64,000 nt of DNA from assembly GCF_026213295.1 (NCBI RefSeq), contig NC_079421.1, positions 22,505,605-22,569,604 of the forward strand, in the 5' to 3' direction. Positions 47,150 to 60,937 of the stretch are shown piece after piece. Under the pieces are notes generated by a model, which saw only the letters and a list, made by a program, of their open reading frames with translations, was not told the origin of the DNA and made no database searches. A program made the translations under genes and the position numbers. The stretch is from Gadus chalcogrammus (Eukaryota > Chordata > Actinopteri > Gadiformes > Gadidae). Each line of letters starts with the position of its first letter. Position 1 is the first letter of the stretch.

Positions 47150-47480
47150 TTTGAACGGAGCGGTCCTCCATATCAGGCGTCAGATCACTTGCGGGTTGAA
47201 TACTCCGAACTGCCCAACATGGTGCGTCTGCACATGGCACCCGGCAGCAGCGTGCATGTCGGACAAGTGTCCTCCTCACACAAGTGGTCCACCGGTTACG
47301 CTCAGTCTCTCAGTGCGCACAATCCCCAAACCAAGGAAAGAGCGCGCCTGCACGACTCTGCAGCTCAGGCAGTCTCCCCTCCTTCACCACCACTCTCTTC
47401 CAAGCTAAGACTTCACACTACGGTGGGGAAAAGTTGACCTCATCTCGCACAAAGTCTACTTCACGATTCAACCGACTTAA
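47150..47480 (-). promoter_or_regulatory. adra1b: adra1b 5' UTR and probable promoter region
   Basis: Sequence immediately upstream of the adra1b ATG on its strand is moderately GC-rich with no coding continuation. No TATA box or transcription start can be fixed. Confidence 0.4.
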
Positions 47481-47858
47481 CAAAAATATATATAATCATT
47501 ACGAGAAAATAGACACAAATACACGACTAATGTTATAATGTCCTACGTCGATTTGGGAACGTATCCACAGTAAAGCGCATAACTTGAGGTTCCTCGGCTG
47601 CCTTTACGCGCAGGCATTCTTTGCGTCTTGCAGACTTGTGCAGGAGTTGCGTGAGAGGAGCGTCCCCATGGCTCGGCTGTACGTAACGTGGGAAAGGCTC
47701 CTCAGGAGTGCCTCCAAGCCAATGGCAGGAAGGCCATTGGGCTTCATTCACGTTTCCCTCAGCTATATCTTACAGTTTATAGCTGAGGAAAGTTTTTTTT
47801 TTGCTTAGCAACGACAATGCAAACACAACGGCCATGATCACTATATAGGCTATATATA

Positions 47859-48005
<147 letters not shown>

Positions 48006-48170
48006 AGCTTAGAAATAGTGTATTGTTATCGTGCCACAAGCCCTAAATAAATGTCAAACAATAATTAACACACAAATAAACAAAAATGTACGCTAAGTGC
48101 TTTTCTCCCTTCTCCACCCTTTAATATAAATTATAATTATAAGTGTAAGCATAAGTTACGAGTAAATATT

Positions 48171-48175
<5 letters not shown>

Positions 48176-48241
<66 letters not shown>
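48176..48241. repeat. (AT)32 microsatellite
   Basis: Second AT array 170 bases after the first. Confidence 0.97.
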
Positions 48242-48245
<4 letters not shown>

Positions 48246-49210
48246 AATAAAAACAATAGGCCTAGTTAAGTACTGTATTTCTTATTTCACTTTGGGCTTC
48301 CATAAAGCACAAACCAAGCCAGCTCACTGTGCCAAGCGCTCCCTGGACCTTCCGTGCTTTCTCTCTGCAGAGCAGCCCCGCTGAATACCAATGACATAAC
48401 CCCCGGCGCCCGCTCTCAACCGGCTCAACCGTCCCGCTCAGGTCATGCTTAGAGCGTTGGTAAATCATCCGCTCTGAGCGAAGGTTTCCCGAAGCACACT
48501 CGATCTCCATTTCCATACTCGGTGTATTTACCATCCACTCGTCTAAACAGATTTGACCCTCAGCCGTTGGAGAATGTGTACTTTCAGGAGGAGGGATGTG
48601 TTCAGAGAGGGAGGGGGGGGGAGCCGTGCGCTCCGAGTTCAGAAGGCTTTTCATCAAGCACAGCTATTTGAACTATTTCTCGTCCGGCTATTTGCATCTC
48701 ATTAAATCACTGGTTCTTCGTATTGGGTGTCTCTAATGTGGGCTGTTTTTCTTTACTCTAAACGACCAGTAGGCCTAGGAGGTTCCTTTTATTTGGATGC
48801 TGGTGTCGCAGTGAGACCCTCAGTCCATACATTCCTCCGTGTTCCCCTCCTGAAGCAAAGCATCCTGTGGAACGCTCTGCGAGCTATTTTAACAGAGGTT
48901 CTGTTTTTAACTGCACCTGTACCGCTATTTAACCTGCGGCGTGACACCCACGACCACGTTGAACTTACACCTTCTTACCAACAAACTCACAACATTCCCA
49001 AGATCACCAATGCTCCAGAAACGTAGCCACACAGGTGTCGCACTTATGTGTTAGTCTGAAGTCGTAAGAGGCTGGACACCGGAGAGGAGAATGTACATGT
49101 AAACAAACGTTAACTGTAGTACGCTTTCAAAGGCGGGCTGACGGCAGGTCCAGCTGCTGTGGAGGTGTCTGCAGGCCGCAAGCAGCATCTGGTGACGGCC
49201 GCCATCGTAC
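48242..49210. other. Intergenic region upstream of adra1b
   Basis: Non-repetitive sequence with no supported gene. Confidence 0.5.
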
Positions 49211-49217
49211 CGTTGGA

Positions 49218-49531
49218 CCTGCCTGCTGGCCCTGCCTGCTGGCCCTGCCTGCTGGCCCTGCCTGCTGGCCCTGCCTGCTGGCCCTGCCTGCTGGCCCTGC
49301 CTGCTGGCCCTGCCTGCTGGCCCTGCCTGCTGGCCCTGCCTGCTGGCCCTGCCTGCTGGCCCTGCCTGCTGGCCCTGCCTGCTGGCCCTGCCTGCTGGCC
49401 CTGCCTGCTGGCCCTGCCTGCTGGCCCTGCCTGCTGGCCCTGCCTGCTGGCCCTGCCTGCTGGCCCTGCCTGCTGGCCCTGCCTGCTGGCCCTGCCTGCT
49501 GGCCCTGCCTGCTGGCCCTGCCTGCTGGCCC
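49218..49531. repeat. 13-bp minisatellite, about 24 near-identical units
   Basis: CCTGCCTGCTGGC repeated about 24 times with no visible base differences. Frames are open on both strands because 13 bases permute through all three frames without a stop. Confidence 0.95.
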
Positions 49532-50186
49532 CTCTAACAGCGGCCCGAGGCCCATCAACCTGCCTGTGCTGCTGGGACTGGACCAGTCTGAACCGGTGTA
49601 TCCGTAACCATTTATGGTACTTAAAAACACAAATAAATCCAGAAAATATATATTTACTCAGGACTCAGATTTCCTCCTGAGTACCATTTATGGTGAAAGG
49701 AACACACTGATCCGAAGATCAAGACCGAATCTATCTGTTTATCTGTTTATCTATTCATCTATCCATCTATCCGCCTATTTATCTATCTATCCGTCATCTT
49801 TCTTTTATCTAGTATCTTCTATTATCCTTCTTTCGCGTATGGCTTGATGTCTAACGAAGCTTTCACAATAAACAGCCGTTTGTCACCCAGGCTCTCGTTC
49901 TCCGAGGTATAAGGGCATGTTAAACAACAGAAAGAAACTTCAAATATGTGCGGAAGCGCAGCATATATCCATATAGGGAGGTCTGAGGAGGTCAATGCTA
50001 ACGTGCGCATGGAATGCTTTAACCTGACGTGAGGCCTGTAAATCCACAGAATAAGAGAACACAAGAAATGAACTCCATCGGCTGGTGATGCCTCCTCGTT
50101 AAGTCTTCCCCTTCCCTCACTGGGGGACAGAGTGAGACAGGTATAACATAGATATATTCTGTAGCTGTCATGGCTTACATTTACTG

Positions 50187-50285
50187 TACATTTACATTTA
50201 GGGCATTTAGTAGACGCCTTTATCCAAAGCAACTTACAATAAGTACATTTGTCAGAAGAAAGAGAAAGGATAATATATGGCTGTC
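50187..50285 (+). mobile_element. Dispersed teleost repeat (ACATTTACATTTAGGGC family), copy 2
   Basis: Truncated copy: ACATTTACATTTAGGGCATT, TAGACGCCTTTATCCAAAGC, AACTTACAATAAGTACATTT, ending in GAAAGAGAAAGGA-like sequence. Confidence 0.7.
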
Positions 50286-50391
50286 TATCCGTTAAATCAG
50301 CCTCAATGCGCTCACTACCCTTCTGGAGACGGCGCCCCAGTCTTACTGAACCGCTCCAATGACCCTGAACCAAGAGTGCAGGAGGGGTACT

Positions 50392-50673
50392 TTAAAGGTC
50401 CCATGACATGCCACCAGGTGTGGTGTGATTAGCCGTTACAAGCCGTTTTGGAAATCTGTCCCTTATGACATCACAGGTGGGCGTGTCCACCTAGGTGTGT
50501 GCTGGATAGATCAGTCTACCAGCCTACCCAGTGGACTGTAGCAAACGTTGCTCATCTATCCGTCACACATCTAGGTGGACACGCCCACCTGTGATGTCAT
50601 AAGGGACAGATTTCCAAAACGGCTTGTAACGGCTGATCACACCACACCTGGTGGCATGTCATGGGACCTTTAA
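50392..50673. mobile_element. TTAA-flanked inverted-repeat MITE, about 275 bp
   Basis: TTAA at 50392-50395 and 50670-50673 flank two arms of about 115 bases (left starts AGGTCCCATGACATGCCACC) that are reverse complements with only a few mismatches, around a short unique centre. The near identity of the arms suggests a young copy. No coding sequence. Confidence 0.85.
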
Positions 50674-51414
50674 CGTCAGGTTGGGGGGGGGGGGGATGTG
50701 GACATTGTTGCCGTTCCCTGACACACAGACGCACCGTTCCTGTGTCTGTTGGTGCAGCTAGCTTACGGCGGGCTAACGGCACATGGAAACAACGACAGCA
50801 AATATGATGCAACGAGCAGTTGCAAATTTTACAGTTTAACATCTGTGCAGACGCCACAACGTGAGCTATTAACCGTCATTAGTCTTCCTATTGGATGTTG
50901 CGCACAGTGTGGATTTATGTGTTGTTGTTTTGCCGGCGACGTTAGGAGTAACCAAGGGCGCGCTGTTGAAATCCTATGATGGAACGTCTCTGGATTTAGT
51001 TTTTTCAAGAAGAAAGCTGGGGAAATAGTGATTATGTGTATTTTTCAATAACGGTTTCGTGTTTCTCCCCTGGTGGATAAGTCGTTAGGGTTTGAATGAC
51101 ACCTGATTTAAAGAAGTATTTTCCACATAAGAGGACAAAAAAGTCATTTTTGGTTCCTGGTGTTCTAGCCAGAGGGAGCTGGCTGGACTCCAGGCCCTGG
51201 GAGGGTGAATCTTCTGTGGAGGACTCGTTTCCATTTCACCATTTCATCATCCACTCAGCGACCAAGTCATATTCATTTCATTTGATTCTTCCCTCATTGC
51301 AATTCTAGTTTTATCTTAGTTTAATATCCCCCCTCCCCCTTATCCCCCTTCATCCCTCTTACACACTTATTTTATGTTGTATGTCCATGCATTTAAAAAT
51401 AGTACTTATCATTG

Positions 51415-51606
51415 TGTAGCATCTATCCTAGCTATCTTTGCTTTTTACAGGGAATGGGTTAACCTAGCGATTGTTAGTGCTTGACACTTCCACATCCTTA
51501 CTGTAGGCCTACCGACAGCGATATATTGTTCTTTCTCTTTCTTCATACAAATGTAAGTCGCTTTGGATAAAAGCGTCTGCTGAACGCCCTAAATGTAAAT
51601 GTAAAT
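51415..51606 (-). mobile_element. Dispersed teleost repeat (ACATTTACATTTAGGGC family), copy 3, inverted
   Basis: Reverse complement of the 40307-40500 module, from ACATTTACATTTAGGGCGTT at 51606 to AGCTAGGATAGATG near 51420. Confidence 0.7.
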
Positions 51607-52194
51607 CCATCCAACTCTCCATGATTCCCCCTCAGCTTGATGTCACTGGAGGAGTGTGCTCAATGATTAAAGTTAAACGCACACGCCCATTCTATCATCT
51701 TTAATACACCAAAGTAAACAAAGACTGTAGGCCATACATTAGCGGGTCAACTCAGCCTTATCATAATGCTCGGTTCAACCTTACGATCACTGGATTTAAA
51801 CACGGTAGTTACACTCATAAAACTAAACCCATGGTCCCTCGTTCCTGGTATCTATCTGTTTGATCAGACTGAGGTTCTGTGCGCTCTGTCTCGGTGGTCC
51901 CTAATGACCCTGAGCTTTGCTGTGATTGGCCGCCCGCCATGGATCACCTCAGCGTGGACGACGTACCCCACGTCGCCCCGCGGGCCGACAAGCGGCAGAG
52001 GCCGGCGATTGTTTTGTCTGTCGCTAAAACGGATCGGCTCCACAAAGAGCCAGACGGTGATCTTAGCCCTCAGCTCTCAGAGGCCCTCTTCATTTTTCAT
52101 TTCCTTTACTGCGTCTTGGAATCTTCTCGCTCTCACTGTAGCTCTTGCTCTTTATCACACTCTCTCTCTTCCTCGCTCTCATACTTTCTTTCTC

Positions 52195-52291
<97 letters not shown>

Positions 52292-54820
52292 GGCCAACAC
52301 ATAAGTGAAGAGTAAGAGCCCATTCATAAAAAAAGATATAGGTATTTCATAGAAACGCCCTGCGGGAGCATTTATTGCCACACACAATTTCATCACCTGC
52401 TGGAAAAAAAAGCGTCTGGCAAAGACAGCGGATGAAAAAACCGGATGTAAAAACGCAAAGACAGCACTTTCCAAAGCAGCGTTTATCCTCCAATGAGGGG
52501 ACTCGGAGGCAGTGATGAACGCCGGGCTGCACTTCAATCTCCCAACACCTTTTGTGTCTGTCCTCCAAAGGGAATCTAAGGCCCATCACGGGGGGATCGA
52601 TGGGGCACAGGGGGGGGGCGGGCTGCCCGGCCGGGGGTCGGGCCGGGGCAGGGGGCTTTGTGTGGGGGTCTTGATGGAGGGTGGTTGGGGTGGTGCCCGG
52701 GGAGCCTCCATCACCCGGGCCCATCACGTCTGGCCGGCTGGCGACGCCCAGCCCTGACACACTCAGCTGCTGAGTGGACGCTTTGCGGCGGAGTCCACTG
52801 CAGGCATTAGATGATTGCCTCGTGCCTCCGTGGTCTCGTGGACAGGAGGGGACCTGTGAAGTCTTCTCCCCCAAGACGGAACCAGCAGATTGATCTCTTC
52901 TGGAATGGTTCCCTTCTCCTCTTTCTTTCTCTCTTACTTACTCTTTGTTAATTTTTTCCTCATTTGTTTTTTTGTTTCTTATTTTTTGTTTGTTCGTTCT
53001 TTGTTTGATGGTTCGTTAGTTGGTTCGTTTCCTCTTTCTTTCTCTCTTAAATGGCCGATGCACATGTCGGAAAAAACATGTCCAAAATCAGACTGCTTTT
53101 TATTATCTGAACGGTTCCCAGATTAGAAAGTAGCTGTCAATCATTGCTGTGTCTGTGCAGATTATATCTGTGTGTGAGTGTGCTTGTGTTTGTGTGTTAT
53201 GGGTGTGTGCGTGCCTGCGCGCGAGAGTGTAGCGTGCACATGCGTGTGCATGGGTCATTTCTGTGATAGGGAATACGTTGACTAGACAGACCAGAGTTGA
53301 CACAGATGGGAAGAGACGGGAGACATCGTCATAACCTCCACTGCTCAGCGTTCGGTGAACAAGTGTTCCCTGGTTTCAGGAATCATTCAAGAGCAACTTT
53401 TAGTCCATTATATTATAGATATGAATATGTATGTAGAAATAGGGTGCTGGTGCAAAACCTCTGGCGCAGTCCATCAGGGGAATGGCTCTCTTGGACAGTG
53501 GACACTGGGACATAAATTGTGGCTGTGGTTGGCAGTGTACTGTATATCCTCAACATGAAGTACCTCTGCTTATATTTTTAACGATTACGTCATTGTTACA
53601 ATGCATTTGGAACAGGGCCACCCCATAAGGAGGAAATTGAATTACTTTGGGTGACAGCTTTTGAGTTAAAATCATAATCATGGTTTTATAAGGGCCCCGG
53701 AGACGTTTGCTGTTATTTTGGTGAGGAGGAGGTGGTGTGAATCACATTTGAGATAAAAGGCTGAAAACTAAAGGGAAAACTTTCTGGCTCCAAAACGCAA
53801 ACGTTGGAGAAAATATGTGTTGCTATTCTTCACTCTGCAACGTCGACCGGTCTCCCTGCTGTGTTGCACAGCGAATAGTACGACGGAAAACACGCTATCT
53901 GCATAAGTATTCACAAACAGGTGGTTATTTAGCTGCTTGAAAATGAAGCTGTTTAGTGATTGTACTAGCTGAAAGTATAGGTAACAAAAAGGTATTCATT
54001 TCGAATACTTTTTATTTATTATTAATTATTATCTATTATACATTTGACTTTTGCGCCGATGTGGTCAAAGGTAAAAGCGTTGCAATACACTTATGCCACC
54101 AAATGCGAGATATTCAAGGGAGTGAATCTTTGATATTCAATTGATGACCTTGCGCGATATTGTTCTGTAAAGTTCTTTTCAGTTGCCCGGAATAATCTCT
54201 AATGAAATTGAATGATGTTAAATCCATGTTAAACCTCTGTTCTCCCAGTCAGCATTGCAGATCGGGAGCTTTTGTCCTAACAATCCGATGGACTGAGTTC
54301 TTCTCAGGTGCATTAGGCATTGGCAGCGTCTCAAAAGAAGTGAAAGCCAAAAAGACGCCCGTGCCCAGTTCCTCTCCCCCGCTCCGCAGACGGTGGGACG
54401 CTGCCGCTCGTCTGAACGGAAGCCAGCCGCGTCGGGGAGGAGCCAAAGGTGAGCTCCGCTGCGTCAACGTCTTCTGCTCTCTCAGGAAGTTCCTTTTGTA
54501 AATCGATTCATAAACACTTCAGCCTCCTGGCTCCGTGGAGCACGAGGTGAACCGCGGCCGGCTGGCATGGAGCGGACCGGGCAGGAGGAGAGAGGGGCCG
54601 AGGCTGAGCGGCCCGGAGTGTAAACACCCTCTTACGTGATTAGTGTGTCCCCTTGTCACATGAAAGAGAGAGCGAGAGTCAGCCCCGTCATGAGGACGAG
54701 AGACATCTGGGCTCCTATGGCGTTCCAGATGGTCCCAAGATTCCCCCCCCTCCCCAACCCCCCCTAGATACAAACACAGCATCTTGCATTCTTCTCCTCG
54801 ATTTATTTGTTTTGATCCAC
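51607..54820. other. Intergenic region with a (CT)n array
   Basis: Only the CT array at 52190-52288 and poly-G patches near 52608 stand out. No gene is supported; the short frames here lack family motifs or splice signals. Confidence 0.5.
52190..52288. repeat. (CT)n microsatellite
   Basis: About 100 bases of CT with two CTGT interruptions. Confidence 0.96.
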
Positions 54821-56060
54821 AGGACACCGTCCATTAATGTATGACTTATCTCCAGCAGATATGGTGCATATGCATGGCAATGGGAAAGGCCGCGCGCTGT
54901 TTTTCTCAGAGCTCGTCTCTGATGTCAGACTTGGGGACATTAGGGAACGCTTGAAGGCAGCAGGATGTCTTTTTCCAGGACCTTTGCATCTCTTCCGTCT
55001 GATTCATCAGGCATGTCCTCCCAGTAGGAACAAACATCCCAGGGCTCTCCACAGGGCCATCCCATTATCTGTCAGACGGCGTGCAGTGTGTCCCAGTGGG
55101 TCCCAGCCAGTTATGTATCGACAGCAGCAAGGAAATCTTATTCAGCCCCTTATATCCCCAACAGGAGCTCTCCACGCCACTATGTAAATGGTGTCACTGA
55201 GGCAGAATACATGCAGCATGAATGGATTATCTACAGCAGGCATGAAAAGGCATGTGCAACAGCACTTCTGTGAACACGCATCATACAAGGGGTAGGGAGC
55301 GAGAATCATCTGGTCCGAGTGTTGGGTAGAATCCATAATCAATCAAAGGGTGGCGGACTCGAAAGTGTGGGTGCGTGTGTGCGTGTGTACGTGTGTGCGT
55401 GCGTGTGTGCGGGCCTGCCTGTGTGCGTGAGTCTGACCATAGGGTTGGTTCATCTCAATGTCATCTCAATCGCAATGACCGGCTTGATGTTAGAAGCATA
55501 GAAGCATTTGAGTGTTGTGAGTTATGATGCAAATAGTCATGTTTGTTGGCCATTGCTTAGTGGTTGATCATGGAATGATTTTGTCATGTCCCCGTTCTGT
55601 TATATTTCAGTTGATTAAGGGTTTTACAGTACCTCAACTCTCTAGAGACCGATCAACATGGCAGACTATCCCAAATAAAGAATCAGATGATTCATTTTGA
55701 TGCACAAGTTATATTGGTTGGAAGAGAAATGCATTCCACCCACGAATCTCCTCCTTAAGGTAGGGCTTTGTGTTTATGGGTTGTGTGTTCTTAGTGTGTT
55801 ATTAAGGCAAAGCCGCCGGAAGTGGCGGTCTTTCCTGAAGATTTGATAATGAAGATGCAGGTTCAATCTGATCTTACTGAGATTTGTCCTAATTCACTCT
55901 ATATTTGTGGTTCATCTTGGATTTATCATGACTTGTGTCTCATTTGGGATTCTGTGGGAAAATCTCTTGTTGTTGTGGATAAACAATTGGGTTTTGATTA
56001 AATGCTTCAGGCTCCGCAGTCCGAGGAGGTGATGTGCACAGAAAATACCGGCATGATAGG
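54821..56060. other. Intergenic region, non-repetitive
   Basis: No gene is supported. The stretch 54830-55240 is balanced in composition, free of repeats and contains short direct motifs such as ATATGGTGCATATGCATGG; it could be conserved noncoding DNA. A GTGCGT-rich patch lies at 55367-55425. Confidence 0.4.
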
Positions 56061-56062
56061 GG

Positions 56063-56420
<358 letters not shown>

Positions 56421-57969
56421 AAAAACACACAGACAAACAGACTGTGACCACAATGAGTAGAAGGACGTCTATCGTATGCTGTCATTCAGTTTTATGTTTT
56501 GGATTATCTCTCAAACACAGATGCTGGAAAGAGCATTATTTTTCCGGCACGGCATTACACCTGTGGAAACTACAGTAGCAGCATATATCTAGGTAGACGT
56601 TATCTCTGGCAGTGATAGCCAGGCTCCCACAGCCTGGCTCCGCCGTTGGACCAGGTCGGCTCCAGTCCGGCCAATCACAAACTGGGCCCCATACCGGATT
56701 TGCATATTACCTTCAATTCTGCCAGGCATGCAAAGAACTCTCATTGCGTGTGTAGAACATTCCAGAAATAAATGCATGCAAAACACTCCACGGTCTCACT
56801 GCGGCCGACATGTCTGACGAAGTTTTAAGATATGTAATAGGGGGGGCGGTTTTGTTAGTGGTACTCGTTAGTTTAAACAAACATCAAGTCATTTAAACAA
56901 ATATACAATTTCAACACTAGCTGATGTATTTAGCAACTCAAAGAAGGGATGCTGTGTGCCTTTTAAGTTTTCCACTGGTTAACAATCTGGAAAATGGCAA
57001 AACGCAGCGGCTAAAGGTTTATTTACAGTTATCCCCTTCATGGAAATATTCACTGATTGTGTCTTTTTTTTGGCTTCTTCTCCTCCACCCCTACTTTAGG
57101 AACCTTCAGTCCCTGAAAGTATCGAAACGTTCCCTCATAAGCCTTCATGCACCTTCAATACAAACTGTTTAATCTTCAATACAGTGATGGCCATGGTTCA
57201 AACACATTTGGATTTACGTCTATATACATCCATACACAAGCCACTTTGGATAGTTTCCTCGTGCCCGTCCAGAACGCCACATGGACGACCTCTGACCCAG
57301 ACAGCCTGGCTCTCCTCCTGTTTTCCGCTTAACGCCTTCCTATCGGAGGTCTGAGAACTGTCGGAGACGAGAGGACGTTTAAGAGACACAGAGGGAACAG
57401 ACTCACCAATGAAAATAAACCCACCGCAGACATTTGTAAATACATCCCAAAATAAAAGCCAAGCAGATAGCTCTCTTGACATCGTTCTTCACCGAGGAGA
57501 GAGATATTTCCATCATCCTGAGAATCGCGGATAACCATGAGATCGGACCACAGAGAGACTATATCGAGTACTTCTGCTGCCTCTTGTACGTTTATATATA
57601 GAAACACGACAAAGAGATGGATGAGGATGACTTGCATGTTCTGAGCTGGGGACATGCTTGTGGAACATGGAGGTAATCCACTAGAAGGTCCTGGGTCTCA
57701 GTTTGTGCTGTGTTTGCTTCATGACGCTGGCCTGTGTGAACGGGAGCCTGAGGAACAGCTCGTGGAGTGTAACACAACAGTGCTCTTCTGCCTGAACATA
57801 AATCCTGCGCCTAAATCGAGTGCCTGTGTGTGCATTCAAGGTAACCGCCGTACTTCTGCTAATGCACACGTAAAACTGTACAGATGACTTTTAGCTCTGC
57901 TGCTCTAATAACACAGGGAATGGATATATATAGAGCGAGAGATATGTGCATGCGAGTGTGAATGTGTGT

Positions 57970-57982
57970 GTCGGCGCACGCC

Positions 57983-58016
<34 letters not shown>

Positions 58017-58047
58017 CGTGTGTGTGAGTGTGTGTTTGTGTGTGTGG
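57970..58047. repeat. (GT)n cryptic repeat
   Basis: Short GT-rich tract with a pure core at about 57980-58007. Confidence 0.88.
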
Positions 58048-58484
58048 GGAATGAATATGGATCATGCAGCCCTGTCTAGTCTGTCTTATTTTAAGAGCAG
58101 CAATAAGTTTGAGTAAGCCTCTCAGTGGGTATTAGTCGGCTTGCTTCTGCTTTCCTTCCATGTTTATAAACTAGGAGACATCTGTGTGTGATCACATGGC
58201 CCACTGGCGTGCTCTGGGAAGAACCACAATCCCAAACCACTGGTTGCGTTTCAGAAGTAGGGGTTTGCCCGAGTGAGACATGCAGACAGATATGATGTCA
58301 TAACCCTGTGATTGTTCCTGAAGAGATATGACTCTTTGTTTTGGCTCCATTGATTGACATAAATGCGGCAGTGCCCTTTCTGCAACTCAGTCGGCGAGGT
58401 CCAGGTGAATAATAGGTCTGAATAATTTATTTGACTCCTCAGATAAGACCATTTGCATTTCTTTTCTTCTTCACTGCTGGTCTC

Positions 58485-58958
58485 GCGTTCTCTCTCTCCT
58501 GTCTCTCTGGTTCTCTCGCTCTCTCGCTCACTATCCCTCATCAGTCTGCCACCATCCCTCTCTCTCTCCTGTCTCTCTCGTTCTCTCGCTCTCTCGCTCA
58601 CTATCCCTCATCAGTCTGCCCCCATCCCTCTCTCTCTCCCACACACTGTCACCTCTCTCTACCCCTCCCTCTCTTGCCCTCTGTCCCTTTCTCATCTGTT
58701 AAATGACTCACCTTCACCCACCGCCTCGATCTTTCTCTTATGTATCTCACCTTCATTCTCTCTCTCTGTGTCTTTTACCCCTCTCTCTCTCTTAACTCCT
58801 ACCCTCTCTCCTTTACTCTCTCTCTGTTATTCTCTCCCTCTTACTCTCTCTCTTCTTTCTCTCTCACCCTCTCTCTCTCCTTTACTCTGTCTGTCTCTCT
58901 GTTATCGTCTTCTTTACTCTCCCTCTCTCTCTCCTTTACTCACTCTCTGTTTTTCTCT

Positions 58959-58997
<39 letters not shown>

Positions 58998-59062
58998 CTC
59001 TCTCTCACTCTGTTATCGTCTCCTTTACTCTCCCTCTCTCTCCCTCTCTCTCCTCCTGTGTG
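58485..59062. repeat. Pyrimidine-rich region with a 70-bp tandem duplication and (CT)n
   Basis: The block TCTCCTGTCTCTCT through TCATCAGTCTGCC occurs twice at about 58491-58632 (period about 70). It is followed by imperfect CTCTCTCCTTTACTCTCTCT repeats and a pure CT tract at about 58965-58994. Confidence 0.9.
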
Positions 59063-60043
59063 GGAGCTGTGCGGGCTGATGAGGCTGGTTTATTTGCGTT
59101 AATTAGAATAGAGTGGTACCGTTCGCTTTGAGCCCGGGTGATGCCTGAGTGCGTCAGGTGACAGCGGTCTGGATCCCTCATTTCAAGGGACGTTGGTTCC
59201 CAGAGAGCCCCGGCTTGGAGGTTGAATACAAATACATTCATTCTCATTAATCACGTGTTCAAGGAGAAAAACCAACAACTATACACATACATTTCAGTGT
59301 ATTTAATAAAGTCTGGAAACAGGAGATCTAGGGGTGATGTTGGGGTTGGTAAATGATTTAGTGCTGAGCCTGGTAGTCGAGGTGTTGAAGACAGAGGACG
59401 GCTGCAGGTGCTCCTGCCGTCCTTACTGGGGGCTTTCTGTAACTTGGCTCCGGTATTAATTGCATGCTTTCATCGTTCCAAAGTTGGACAAATTAATAAA
59501 TAAAAACATAAATAAATGTATTCATGTGGAATAATTGTTTGGAGTCATAACGACTCACTGGGGCCAAAACTTTATGAGGATTTGGAAAAAGGACAAAATA
59601 TTTGGAGAAATAATTAGGAACACAATAAGCAGAGTGATAATATTTAGTCTCTCAAGTATGTTTGCGATTCAAAAGCCTTCAATGTACTAATAATTCACCA
59701 CGGCATATCTGCATTCTGCGTCTGTGGCTCTGTGGCGCTCTGACCCTTCGACTGTCATCAGGGTTTCTGCTGAGGTTGGGGCCCAGACAGCAGCCACTCT
59801 GGGGGTCAAAGTGGGTTGCGTGTGGTTAGCTTCATCCACCCGCTACATGGCTGTGTTCAAGTCTCCCAAATGGAGTAGAGTCATCCACTTTAATATAAAG
59901 TGGATGACCCTTATTGATGACTGAACCAGTGATCTGAATAATGCCCCCTAAACTGTGGGGGTATTATTAACCCTTCTCAGAAACCATGGTAACAGCAGAA
60001 CCCGGGCATCATGGGTAACGCTGTACCGGAACCCGAGCCGCTG

Positions 60044-60155
60044 TCTGCCTCTCTCAGCTGTCTGCCTCTCTCAGCTGTCTGCCTCTCTCAGCTGTCTGCC
60101 TCTCTCAGCCGTCTGCCTCTCTCAGCTGTCTGCCTCTCTCAGCTGTCTGCCTCTC
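60044..60155. repeat. 15-bp minisatellite
   Basis: About seven units of CTGTCTGCCTCTCTCAG.. type, with 15-bp period (CTCTCAGCTGTCTGC). Confidence 0.9.
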
Positions 60156-60367
60156 TCTCCTCCTCCCGAGGTCGGCTCATTGTTAACCTCCCGGATCATT
60201 ACCTCGCTATCATCAGCGCGCATCGCTGATCACAATCCCCAGAGAATGCGTTGTGTTGCTTATCTGATGGCCAGCTCAGCTTATTGGACCGGCACACACA
60301 TTTCTTGCTGGCAGGATATTGGATATTATTCAAGCCGGGAGATTAAATGTATTGAGAAATAACATTT

Positions 60368-60390
60368 GGGTTAGGGTTAGGGTTAGGGTT
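60368..60390. repeat. Short interstitial telomere-like repeat (TTAGGG)3.5
   Basis: Three and a half TTAGGG units on the plus strand. Confidence 0.85.
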
Positions 60391-60937
60391 GACACGATTG
60401 ACACCTGTTGAAATCGATTGAGACCTGTCTCTGTTCCCTTATTGCCCCCGGGTCCATGCCTGGGACCAGTCGGTCTTCTAGGCTTTGACAGAACCTCTGA
60501 GAGAGACGGCACACAGCCTTGTTTCCTGTTGGATATTCTACTGATGGGAACTCATTAGCGCGAGTGGAGGAAGCAGATGAATTTCTACAGTGGCTTTGAA
60601 AACTTTAATTTCTTGATTTCCTTTGAAAAAATCGCCTCTTTAAGCCCCTCAGTTTAACACTGAGCTCAACGTTTGGTAGTCAACCCAGAGACTAACTGTT
60701 TTTGGGTTGATATCTTGGGAGAAAACGTATTTTTTTCGATGTATTTTTTCTTTACCAAAATGCCCTCCACATGAAAGCAACTCTGAGGTCAGAGAAGAGT
60801 TACGACGGAACATCACATCCACTCATGAGCTCAAAGAGCACATCCCTCTTTACGGATCGCTTGAAGGGGCACAACAGGACAGATGGACGTCCTGTCGGCC
60901 TGACATGGTCATGAGGGTCCATGAGTTTACAGGACCA

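Noticed and set aside
49127..49680. Long Ala/Gly/Pro or Trp/Cys frames on both strands
   Set aside because: Translation of a perfect 13-bp repeat that has no stop in any frame.
49822..50373. 183-codon non-repetitive frame on the minus strand
   Set aside because: Overlaps a dispersed repeat copy (50187-50285), has no recognisable domain and no splice or promoter support.
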